A DNA stretch of 10,439 nucleotides from DASCNA01 sp036011305. Its GTDB lineage: Bacteria; Verrucomicrobiota; Lentisphaeria; Victivallales; GWF2-38-69. The stretch is taken from NCBI GenBank assembly GCA_036011305.1, contig DASCNA010000131.1, forward strand, positions 1 to 10,439, given 5' to 3'. A program made the translations under genes and the position numbers. Each line of letters opens with the position of its first letter. Position 1 is the first letter of the stretch. The notes under the pieces are model-generated. The model worked only from the letters and a program-made list of their open reading frames with translations, was not told the origin of the DNA and did not search any database. Positions 1 through 7,283 of this stretch are shown here, in pieces.

Positions 1-184
1 TTATATATATAAAATCAAATTTTTAATAATTTTTTATGTATCAATAAAAAATATTTTTAATCAAAAACTATATAATCATTAATTTTTGAATTGTTTTTTT
101 AATATATAGTTTTAAAATAAATTAAATTATTGTAATTCATTTATTTTTAGTAATTTGACAACTGTGAAGAAAGGTAGAGTTATA
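1..184. other. AT-rich leader upstream of hemB, no gene
   Basis: This stretch is very AT-rich and carries no credible open reading frame. A TATAAT-like hexamer lies at 71-76 but has no acceptable -35 box at the usual distance. A TTGTTT (91-96) and TAAAAT (113-118) pair with a 16-bp spacer is possible. In sequence this AT-rich such matches are expected by chance, so no promoter is called, although the hemB promoter probably lies here. Confidence 0.5.
167..174 (+). promoter_or_regulatory. Ribosome binding site that sets the hemB start
   Basis: AAGAAAGG ends 10 nt before the ATG at 185, with a further purine run (AGAG, 176-179) closer in. The upstream in-frame TTG at 155 has no purine-rich stretch before it. 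Starting there would add ten residues that the family does not need. The ATG at 185 is therefore preferred. Confidence 0.6.
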
Positions 185-1171
185 ATGGCTTCATATCCAA
201 AGGTTAGGCTACGCCGTTTAAGGCAGAGTGAAAATACCCGTAAAATGTTTGGTGGTTCAAAACCTTCTCCAGATAAGTTTATTTGGCCTGTTTTTGTTGT
301 AGACGGTACTAATCAGCAGATACCTATTAAATCGCTTCCCGGGCAGTTTAGATATAGTGTTGATATGTTGCCTGGAGTATTAGAAGGTATAGTAAAAACG
401 GGAATAGGCGGAGTGATGCTTTTTGGAGTAGTAGACTCTTCTTCTGGGAAATCATTTGATGGTTCATACGCTTATGATGATGAAGGAACTGTTCAGAGAG
501 CTATAAAGTTTATCAGAGCAAATTTTCCTCAATTATTGGTTTGTACAGATGTTTGCCTATGTGGATATACAACCCATGGGCATTGCGGAATAATTGGGCG
601 GGACGGATTGATTAAAAATGATGAAACTACTGAAGTACTGGCAAAAATTGCACTGTCTCATGCTGCAGCCGGAGCAAACTGTGTATCTCCAAGTGCAATG
701 ATGGATGGTCAGGTTCATGCTATCAGAGTAGCTCTTGATGAAACTTATTTAGAAGATACTCTTATTATGAGTTATTCAACTAAATTTGCTTCTTCAATGT
801 ATGGACCTTTCAGGGAAGCTTCAGACTGCTCTGCCTCTTTTGGTGACAGGAAAACATATCAACTTCCATACAACTGTTATAGACAAGCTCTAAGAGAATC
901 TATATTTGACGAGAAAGAAGGCGCAGATATTCTTATGGTAAAACCTTCATTGTTTTACCTTGACATTATAGCAAAACTGAAAAGTGAAACACACCTACCT
1001 ATTGCGGGTTTTAATGTTAGCGGGGAGTATTCTATGATACATGCGTCTGCTGCCGCAGGTTATGGAGATCTGAAGGAAATGGCCAGAGAATCTTTAGCGT
1101 GTATTTTTAGATCAGGCGTAGATGTTGTAGTTTCATACTGGGCCAATCAGTATAACGAGCTTTACAAGTAG
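185..1171 (+). CDS. hemB: Delta-aminolevulinic acid dehydratase (porphobilinogen synthase)
   Basis: HemB condenses two 5-aminolevulinate molecules into porphobilinogen, the first common step of heme, siroheme, corrinoid and chlorophyll synthesis, in the cytoplasm. From the ATG at 185 the protein has 328 residues, close to the 324 of E. coli HemB. Both Schiff-base lysines are present: Lys200 in MSYSTKFASSMYGPFREA and Lys253 in DILMVKPSLFYLD. The zinc ligands are the three cysteines 124, 126 and 134 in DVCLCGYTTHGHCG, so this is the zinc-dependent type and not the magnesium-only type that has Asp/Ala at this site. The C-terminal motif is FNVSGEYSMI where many homologues have YQVSGEY, a mild variation. 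The reading frame is complete. The gene is followed by an intrinsic terminator, so it appears to be transcribed separately from hemL. Identification is firm; only the exact start is open (TTG at 155 is the alternative). Confidence 0.97.
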   Translation: MASYPKVRLRRLRQSENTRKMFGGSKPSPDKFIWPVFVVDGTNQQIPIKSLPGQFRYSVDMLPGVLEGIVKTGIGGVMLFGVVDSSSGKSFDGSYAYDDEGTVQRAIKFIRANFPQLLVCTDVCLCGYTTHGHCGIIGRDGLIKNDETTEVLAKIALSHAAAGANCVSPSAMMDGQVHAIRVALDETYLEDTLIMSYSTKFASSMYGPFREASDCSASFGDRKTYQLPYNCYRQALRESIFDEKEGADILMVKPSLFYLDIIAKLKSETHLPIAGFNVSGEYSMIHASAAAGYGDLKEMARESLACIFRSGVDVVVSYWANQYNELYK

Positions 1172-1211
1172 TTAATTAAATATTGATAATTTCTGTTTTT
1201 GTGTTATTTAT

Positions 1212-1237
1212 GGCGTCAAATAATGACGCCGTTTTTT
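1212..1237 (+). terminator. Rho-independent terminator after hemB
   Basis: A perfect 7-bp stem, GGCGTCA and TGACGCC, closes a 5-nt loop (AATAA) and is followed by G and six T residues. It lies 40 bp past the hemB stop and is the only GC-rich hairpin in the surrounding intergenic DNA. It separates hemB from hemL. Confidence 0.9.
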
Positions 1238-1385
1238 ATAAAATATATGACAATGAGTAAAGCTGTTACTGATGTATTGGTTTTATAGTATTATATTAAG
1301 AAAAATATTGTTATAGAGCTGATTTATTATTACAAGTGATATTAGCTATTTGAAACCCTAAATCTCTAAATTAAGTTGTTTTATT

Positions 1386-2678
1386 ATGTTGAAGATAAAT
1401 AATTCCAAAGAACTTTTCAGTAAAGCTGTAGACGTTATTCCTGGAGGAGTAAACAGCCCTGTAAGAGCGTTTAAAGCTGTAGAAAGCGCACCGGTTTATA
1501 TCGAGAAAGGCGATGGCGCTTTTATATATGATTCTGATAATAATGAATATCTTGATTTTTGTTCGTCATGGGGGCCGCTGATATTGGGACATAGCAATAG
1601 CGATGTTCTGGAGGCAGTCAAAAATACAGCAGATAATGGATTGACATTTGGCACTTGTAATTCAAAGGAAGTGACGATGGCTGAACTGTTGGTTAACTCA
1701 ATAAACTGTCTTGATATGGTAAGGGTGGTTAATTCTGGAACTGAAGCTGTGATGAGTGCCGTTAGATTAGCCAGAGGATTTACAGGAAGAGAGAAAATTC
1801 TGAAATTTGACGGCTGTTATCATGGACATGCCGATTATTTACTGGTAGCTTCAGGAAGCGGTCTGCTTACTAATTCAATTTCTTCTTCTGCAGGTGTACC
1901 TGAAAAAGCTGTTTCTGATGTTATTGTGGTTCCATTTAATGATATTGATTCAGTGAAAGAAGTTTTTAAAGAATATGGAAATGATATTGCATGTGTAATT
2001 GTTGAACCCGTAGCAGGAAATATGGGATTAATTACTCCTGAAAAAGGTTTTTTAGAAACATTGAGAGAAGTTACACTGGATTATGGAAGTCTTTTAATTT
2101 TTGATGAAGTTATTACAGGTTTCAGATTTGGTGTTACTTCCTATGCTGATATTTGTGGTATTAAACCTGACTTAATGACATTAGGTAAAATTATAGGAGG
2201 AGGGATGCCTCTTGCAGCTTTCGGTGGCAGGAAAGATATAATGCTAAATCTGGCACCTGAAGGGAGTGTTTATCAGGCAGGAACACTGAGCGGTAATCCG
2301 GTAGCTTTAAGTGCCGGAATTGAGACAATAAATTTACTCAAAGAGATAAATCCGTATAAAAAAATCTCTGAATTTGTAAATTTGATTGACAGTGAAATTA
2401 ACAGTTTTGCCAGGAATCACGGGATTAATGTTTATTTAAAATCATATGAAGGTATATTTACAATTTTTTTCGGAAGAAACAGCGCACCGAAAAATCTGGA
2501 AGATGTAAAAAAATGTGATACTGATAAATTTGCTCAGTTTTTCAGAAAAATGCTCGAAAATAATATTTATCTGTCACCGTCTCAGTTTGAATTGAGTTTT
2601 GTTTCTTCTGAGCTTATATGTAAAGATATCAGATATTTTATTGATACAGCAATAAAAGTCTTAAAAGATATTTATTAA
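1386..2678 (+). CDS. hemL: Glutamate-1-semialdehyde 2,1-aminomutase
   Basis: HemL is a PLP-dependent class III aminotransferase-fold enzyme that converts glutamate-1-semialdehyde to 5-aminolevulinate, the substrate of HemB. The 430-residue length matches the family (E. coli 426). It opens with the signature IPGGVNSPVRAF at about 18-29. The PLP phosphate region NSGTEA is at 116-121, CYHGHAD at 144-150, the pyridine-nitrogen aspartate is Asp240 in IFDEVITGFR, and the Schiff-base lysine is Lys268 in LGKIIGGGMPLAAFGG. YQAGTLSGNP (296-305) is also intact. Its presence implies tetrapyrrole synthesis from glutamyl-tRNA (C5 pathway); hemA is not in the window. The ATG at 1386 is chosen because the protein then begins at the family's usual N-terminus, although no convincing Shine-Dalgarno sequence precedes it. 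A terminator at 1212-1237 and 148 bp of AT-rich DNA upstream suggest its own promoter, which I cannot place with confidence. Confidence 0.97.
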   Translation: MLKINNSKELFSKAVDVIPGGVNSPVRAFKAVESAPVYIEKGDGAFIYDSDNNEYLDFCSSWGPLILGHSNSDVLEAVKNTADNGLTFGTCNSKEVTMAELLVNSINCLDMVRVVNSGTEAVMSAVRLARGFTGREKILKFDGCYHGHADYLLVASGSGLLTNSISSSAGVPEKAVSDVIVVPFNDIDSVKEVFKEYGNDIACVIVEPVAGNMGLITPEKGFLETLREVTLDYGSLLIFDEVITGFRFGVTSYADICGIKPDLMTLGKIIGGGMPLAAFGGRKDIMLNLAPEGSVYQAGTLSGNPVALSAGIETINLLKEINPYKKISEFVNLIDSEINSFARNHGINVYLKSYEGIFTIFFGRNSAPKNLEDVKKCDTDKFAQFFRKMLENNIYLSPSQFELSFVSSELICKDIRYFIDTAIKVLKDIY

Positions 2679-2763
2679 TTAGTAATCCTGAACTTAAAAG
2701 TATATATTTTTAACAGTTAATTAATAGATTTACAGCATTTTATGCAATTATGTCATTTTGCTG

Positions 2764-2772
2764 TGCTATAAT
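2764..2772 (+). promoter_or_regulatory. Extended -10 promoter for HMG-CoA reductase
   Basis: TGCTATAAT is a perfect extended -10 element (TGnTATAAT), lying 70 bp before the HMG-CoA reductase start. No good -35 hexamer lies 16-18 bp upstream, which is typical of extended -10 promoters. The predicted transcript would have a leader of about 63 nt. Confidence 0.55.
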
Positions 2773-2842
2773 ATGCTAATAGTTCTATTGCTCTGAAAAC
2801 CTGACTTGTATTTTGTGCCGATTCTTTATATAGAGGAAAAAA

Positions 2843-4030
2843 ATGAAGATAAGAAAAAGTGATTTGATTTTAAGAGATTCCGGAAATAATTATGATACTG
2901 ATGTTATTTCTAAACGTTTGGAAGATATAGAGCTAAAAACAAATTGCAAGTTTACCCATATTAAAGAACATTCAATTGATTCCGAAGCACTTACAGGCAA
3001 TATCGAAAACCTTATCGGTGTAACTCAGATTCCTCTTGGTGTAGCAGGGCCTTTAAAAGTTGATGGAGATTTTGCTAACGGGATATTTTATGTCCCAATG
3101 GCAACTACAGAAGGAAGTTTAGTTGACAGTTATACAAGAGCAATGCTTGTTACATCTATTGCCGGCGGTATAAAAACAAAAATATTAAAAGATGAAATGC
3201 ATATTACTCCCGTTTTTTTAACAAAATGTGTTGATGATGCAGTAAAAATTAGAGACTATATTGAGGATAACTTTGATAGATTAAAACAGATTGCCGAAGA
3301 GACGACAAGTCATGGCAAACTATTAAGAATTACCACAAGAATTTTTAATAGAGAAATCTATGCCAAATTTATTTTTTATACTGGAGATGCTATGGGGTTG
3401 AATATGATTAATATTTCAACTAATAGTGCCTGTAAGCATATTTCAGAAAAATTTAATAATATAAAATTTCTTTTAAGATCCAATCTTTCTTCTGATAAAA
3501 AACCTTCCTTCATGAATGTTATAAATGGATACGGTAAGAGAGTGCATGCTGAATGTACTATACCTGCATCTATTTTGAATAGATATTTTAAAGCAGCAGC
3601 TGCAGATATTGTTCAAGGATTTAGAATTGCAAATTATTCTCAAATGCAAAATGGTTCTATTGGCTTAAATCAACATTTTGCAAATGGACTTGCTGCTGTT
3701 TTTATAGCTACAGGGCAGGATATAGCCCAAATTGTTAATGGGGCATGTGGATGGAGTATTTCTGAAATTTCAGGAGATAATGATTTATATGTTAGTATTA
3801 CTATTCCTAACCTATTAGTTGGTACAGTAGGAGGAGGAACAAAAGTTGGATGCCAAAATGAAGCATTGGAGATGTTGGGGTGCTATGGTGCTGGAAAGAG
3901 TAAAAAATTTGCTGAAATAATTGCTGCAACAATTCTAGCCGGAGAGCTTTCACTGGGGGCTGCAATGGTTCATGGTGACTTTATATCTGCACATACTAAA
4001 AAGAATGACGAAATAAAAAAGAATTTATAA
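2843..4030 (+). CDS. hmgA: Class I hydroxymethylglutaryl-CoA reductase, bacterial type
   Basis: The enzyme reduces HMG-CoA to mevalonate, the committed step of the mevalonate pathway to isoprenoids. The 395-residue protein is only the soluble catalytic domain; the eukaryotic membrane domain is absent. The catalytic residues of class I enzymes are all visible: Glu90 in MATTEGSLVDS, Lys219 in SSDKKPSFMN, Asp293 in IATGQDIAQ, and the late His384 in GDFISAH, aligned with human His866. The nicotinamide-cofactor motif is DAMGLNM (182-188), and GTVGGGT (327-333) and AGELSLGAAM (366-375) are typical. Keeping the C-terminal histidine and the DKKP lysine argues for class I over the degradative class II. 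A strong AGAGGA ribosome site (2832-2837) precedes the ATG. No other mevalonate gene is in the window, so the gene is isolated from its pathway here. The cofactor (NADPH or NADH) is not determined. hmgA is the conventional symbol; others use mvaA. Confidence 0.94.
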   Translation: MKIRKSDLILRDSGNNYDTDVISKRLEDIELKTNCKFTHIKEHSIDSEALTGNIENLIGVTQIPLGVAGPLKVDGDFANGIFYVPMATTEGSLVDSYTRAMLVTSIAGGIKTKILKDEMHITPVFLTKCVDDAVKIRDYIEDNFDRLKQIAEETTSHGKLLRITTRIFNREIYAKFIFYTGDAMGLNMINISTNSACKHISEKFNNIKFLLRSNLSSDKKPSFMNVINGYGKRVHAECTIPASILNRYFKAAAADIVQGFRIANYSQMQNGSIGLNQHFANGLAAVFIATGQDIAQIVNGACGWSISEISGDNDLYVSITIPNLLVGTVGGGTKVGCQNEALEMLGCYGAGKSKKFAEIIAATILAGELSLGAAMVHGDFISAHTKKNDEIKKNL

Positions 4031-4077
4031 CCACAAGAAGAGTGAGTTGGTCAATAGATATACTGACTGCTTATGAA

Positions 4078-7020
4078 CTACCTGCGTGATATATCACGTT
4101 CAATAGAAACTTCGTAAACGATCCCGTCAATTGCTGTTTTATATACATGTGAATAGATGTATTTTGTTTTGTTATTAATATTTAATCTGTATTTTATATT
4201 AATATTTTTCCTGTTGTTTTTATAGAAACTTTCCAGTTCAGATAATACTCTTTCTTTGTCTGTTGCATCAATTGATGCATGCCAAGTTTTGCTTGTAAAA
4301 TCATTTGTTTCGTAAATTTCATATGTGGCTTTATTTATAAATGTGTAATCAACATTATCAATACTGTATCTCTTTTTGATTCTTATTGAATCTGGAGAGG
4401 AATTTAAAGAGTTTAAAATAAGTTTGTTTTTTTGCAAATTTATAACTCTACTTGTTATATCTCTTTGAGAACCCCCGCAATATAATGTTCCGTTTATTAG
4501 TTTAACAAATCTTGTTTCTTCTATATGTTTAATTCTGCCATCCTTAAATTTAAGTCTGAAACTGAAATCCTTTGATCTTTTTTTCTCACCCATGTCTGTT
4601 ATTATAGATTCAACTCTTTTGATGTCATCCGGATGTGTTACAGATTTCCAGAAGTATGGATTTTTTGACATTTCAGTTTTGCTTACTTCGTATAATTTAT
4701 ATCTTGCAGGATTATTGTAAATATATTCGTAATGTAATAAATTATCATCTACTTTGGCTACCCAGAAAGCGTCATTGGAATTTTCCAGCAATTTGACTAT
4801 TGCCATATTTTTTTCATTTTCTATTATTCTTTCTGTAACATCTCTTTGAATGCCGCCTGCATAAATTGTCTTATTATCATCAATATAAGCATTTTTCTGC
4901 TCTTCTATATATTTGATTGTTCCGTCTGAAAGCTTTAATCTATAGTTTAGACTTGCATATTGATTATGTTTATCCTGGGATGTTAAAGATTTGATGTCGT
5001 CAGGGTGTATATATTCTTTCCAGAAATCAACATCATTCATTATTTCAGGAATTTTTTTTTGATAAAGTGCGCCTTTTGCTTTGTTCATATATAAATTTTC
5101 TGCCTTATTGTTTATATCTGTTTTTGTAACCCATATAGAATCATCCTGAACATCAAGCACACTGATAATTGCTTCCATTTTACTTCTTTCTTCATGTTCT
5201 GCAGTTATATCATTAATATAGGAATAAAAAGCATTGCCAAGTTTGATGGTCTTATGAGAAAGCCAGATAAGTTTATTGTTTTTATCTTTGACAGAGTATT
5301 CATTGTAAATTGGATATTCTGCATTTTTATAGCATGATGAAACTTTTTTCTTTAATTCGGGGTTTACTATTTTATCTTTCCATAGTTCGATGTTGCTGCT
5401 TAATTCTTTTTTTGTGATACCAAAGTAATCATTAATTTTATTGCCGATGTAAGAATAATATATACTGTTTTTATCTTTGGGATCTTTGTATCTTGCTACA
5501 ACAACAAGATTATCACCGTAATTCATTGCTTCTTCCAACTCAATTCTGTCATTTTCACTTAATTTTCCTTCACTGACATCACGACAGATTCCGAATAGAA
5601 TATTTCCTCTTTTCTCTATTTTTGTAGATACCCAGCGAATATTTTTATCTTTGTTAACTATTCTGTAATCTAATTTTTTAGGAAATTTTGATTCTTTAAG
5701 CCATTTAGTGAATTTTGATTTGTCATAACTGTAAACACTGCTTTTCCATGCATCGTGAGATTTAATTATTTCTTGCTTGCTGACCCCGTGAACGAGTTCG
5801 ATATTATCTGAGATATAATTATAATGGAATTTTTTATTCCTTGTTTCGCCGACCCAGACCAATTCCTGTGTTTCATTTATAGCTTTTTCCAGTTCCTCTC
5901 TTCTTGTTTGAAGTATGTGTGTTTCGGTAATATCTCTTATAATGCCAAATAATATAATATTTCCACGCTTACTTTTTCTTTCAAACATCTCATCATGAAT
6001 CCAGCGTACAGTTCCATTCGTGTGTAAAATGCGATAATTAATTGAATGATTAAATATACCATTTTCTCTGTGGTATCTATTTTTAACTTTACTTACATCT
6101 TCCGGGTGTATCAACTCGTACCATAGATTTGAATCTGAGATAAAATCACCGGCATTTCTACCGGATATTTTCGTGACAGATTCGCTTATAAACAGATATT
6201 CGCTTCTGTCTTCAGGCATGATATAAATTGTATCTCTAAGAGAATTTATAGATATTTCAAGTTCTTGTTGACGATCCATTATTTTTGAAATCTCTGTTAT
6301 GTCCTTAATAGTACATACGATTTCTACCAACTCATGATTTAAGTTGAAATGAGGAAATATTGTGAGAAAACCAATTCGGCCGCCGTTGGTATTTGGAATA
6401 ACGATTCTTTTATTAAGTATTTTTTGGCCAGTTTTCAGTACTTCTTTTTCATAATTTATAATTTCCTGAATTTCGCGTCTGAAGAATAAATTCAGAGCTG
6501 TCTTACCTATTATATCTTCCTTAGTAATTGCTCTGCTTACAAGATATAAAAAAGCATTATTAACATATCTGTAGGTAAGGTCTATATCTTTTGAATAGAC
6601 TATAGGGTCAAGTGTATCCAATATATTTTCTGATCTGAATAACCTGCTTTGTAATCTTTGGTTTTCTGCATCTATTTCCAGTGATTTATTATAAAGATCT
6701 ATCAGTGAATCTATTTTTGCATTCGGAACTTTCTTTAATTCATTTATCCATCCGTCCAGATCATCCATATGTTTTTTGAAAATATAATGTTCAAAATTCA
6801 TATGATTATTTTTTTCTATTTGAGCAATGTCGGAAATAGAATTGACATCAATTTCAAGAAATTGGGCCATGAGCTGTATGTCACCTCTCTTAGGCATTGC
6901 TTTACCTGTTTCCCATGACCAAATAGTTCTTCTGCTTACACCAAGGTGTTCAGCAAGTTTTATCGAAGTTATTTTTCTCTCTTTCTTTAACTTTTTAAAT
7001 TTATCGAAATAAAAATCCAT
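4078..7020 (-). CDS. XRE-type HTH transcriptional regulator with about seven tandem PAS domains
   Basis: This 980-residue soluble protein starts with a Cro/cI (XRE) helix-turn-helix at about 8-62: SIKLAEHLGVS is the positioning helix and RRTIWSWETG the recognition helix. A helical linker (about 100-138, possible coiled coil) leads into repeated PAS modules. Each ends with the typical D-I/V-T/S motif, with aspartates at 240, 363, 481, 604, 727, 854 and 976, so the repeat is 118-127 residues. PAS 2, 5 and 6 carry the HPED/HPDD motif of the PAS_3 (PAC-associated) type at 305-308, 672-675 and 797-800; PAS 1 looks more like PAS_4. No transmembrane segment, kinase, GGDEF, EAL, phosphatase or sigma-54 domain is visible, and the protein stops four residues after the last PAS motif. 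I infer a cytoplasmic transcription factor that reads a small ligand, redox or cofactor signal through PAS; neither signal nor targets can be named. The start is supported by GGAAA 9 nt upstream and by the HTH beginning immediately. It is convergent with the HMG-CoA reductase gene (47-bp gap) and divergent from lemA. Confidence 0.88.
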   Translation of the reverse strand: MDFYFDKFKKLKKERKITSIKLAEHLGVSRRTIWSWETGKAMPKRGDIQLMAQFLEIDVNSISDIAQIEKNNHMNFEHYIFKKHMDDLDGWINELKKVPNAKIDSLIDLYNKSLEIDAENQRLQSRLFRSENILDTLDPIVYSKDIDLTYRYVNNAFLYLVSRAITKEDIIGKTALNLFFRREIQEIINYEKEVLKTGQKILNKRIVIPNTNGGRIGFLTIFPHFNLNHELVEIVCTIKDITEISKIMDRQQELEISINSLRDTIYIMPEDRSEYLFISESVTKISGRNAGDFISDSNLWYELIHPEDVSKVKNRYHRENGIFNHSINYRILHTNGTVRWIHDEMFERKSKRGNIILFGIIRDITETHILQTRREELEKAINETQELVWVGETRNKKFHYNYISDNIELVHGVSKQEIIKSHDAWKSSVYSYDKSKFTKWLKESKFPKKLDYRIVNKDKNIRWVSTKIEKRGNILFGICRDVSEGKLSENDRIELEEAMNYGDNLVVVARYKDPKDKNSIYYSYIGNKINDYFGITKKELSSNIELWKDKIVNPELKKKVSSCYKNAEYPIYNEYSVKDKNNKLIWLSHKTIKLGNAFYSYINDITAEHEERSKMEAIISVLDVQDDSIWVTKTDINNKAENLYMNKAKGALYQKKIPEIMNDVDFWKEYIHPDDIKSLTSQDKHNQYASLNYRLKLSDGTIKYIEEQKNAYIDDNKTIYAGGIQRDVTERIIENEKNMAIVKLLENSNDAFWVAKVDDNLLHYEYIYNNPARYKLYEVSKTEMSKNPYFWKSVTHPDDIKRVESIITDMGEKKRSKDFSFRLKFKDGRIKHIEETRFVKLINGTLYCGGSQRDITSRVINLQKNKLILNSLNSSPDSIRIKKRYSIDNVDYTFINKATYEIYETNDFTSKTWHASIDATDKERVLSELESFYKNNRKNINIKYRLNINNKTKYIYSHVYKTAIDGIVYEVSIERDISRR

Positions 7021-7055
7021 TTTTAGCTGTTTCCGATTGTGATCATTTTAATTAC

Positions 7056-7082
7056 ATAATGTGATATTTAGTAACACATTAT
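7056..7082. promoter_or_regulatory. Inverted repeat, candidate operator of the PAS regulator
   Basis: ATAATGTG (7056-7063) and CACATTAT (7075-7082) form a perfect 8-bp inverted repeat with an 11-bp spacer. It lies between the predicted -10 of the regulator gene (7091-7096) and its start codon, over the expected transcription start. XRE regulators commonly bind such symmetric sites and repress their own gene. A further TGTGAT copy occurs at 7038-7043, 22 bp from the one at 7060-7065, on the same helical face. It could instead act as a hairpin in the mRNA leader. Binding is inferred. Confidence 0.5.
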
Positions 7083-7090
7083 CTTTGTAA

Positions 7091-7120
7091 ATTATATCAT
7101 TATTGTTCATTTTTAAACAA
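7091..7120 (-). promoter_or_regulatory. Promoter of the XRE-PAS regulator
   Basis: On the minus strand TGATATAAT gives a perfect extended -10 (hexamer at 7096-7091). A partial -35, TTGTTT (7120-7115), lies 18 bp upstream. The expected transcription start is near 7084, giving a leader of about 64 nt that begins at the inverted repeat. Confidence 0.5.
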
Positions 7121-7231
7121 TAAATATAATTTTTCTGTAATTGATTGTTAATAATAGAGTAATATTTGATCTGAAGTATTAGTATCTTTTTATTGAATAG
7201 TAAATTTGAAACTTGAAACTTTGGTTATTAA

Positions 7232-7258
7232 TTTACCTTAAATTCCAATCTTTATAAT
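7232..7258 (+). promoter_or_regulatory. Weak candidate promoter of the lemA operon
   Basis: TATAAT at 7253-7258 is a perfect -10 hexamer. The best -35 match is TTTACC (7232-7237), with a short 15-bp spacer. The transcript would begin only about 20 nt before the lemA start, next to the ribosome site. A tandem TTGAAAC repeat lies just upstream (7206-7219). AT-rich background makes this uncertain, and another promoter within 7121-7230 is possible. Confidence 0.25.
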
Positions 7259-7283
7259 TTAAATCAGAAGGATCTCTTTATTT

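Noticed and set aside
155..184. Ten-residue N-terminal extension of HemB from a TTG start
   Set aside because: There is no ribosome site before the TTG, and the family length and the purine-rich sequence before the ATG at 185 favour the shorter protein.
1278..1317. Promoter-like sequences before hemL (TATAGT at 1284-1289, TGTTATAGA at 1309-1317)
   Set aside because: Neither has an acceptable -35 box and the -10 matches are partial. hemL probably has its own promoter here, but the position cannot be chosen from sequence alone.
4031..4077. Possible terminator GGTCA...TGACT between the two convergent genes
   Set aside because: The stem is only four to five pairs including a wobble, and no T-run follows on either strand.
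4085..4098. Perfect 14-bp palindrome CGTGATATATCACG between the HMG-CoA reductase and PAS genes
   Set aside because: It lies inside the last codons of the PAS gene and encodes the conserved R-D-I-S-R end of the last PAS module. It has no loop for a hairpin and no T-run, so it is neither a terminator nor a convincing operator.
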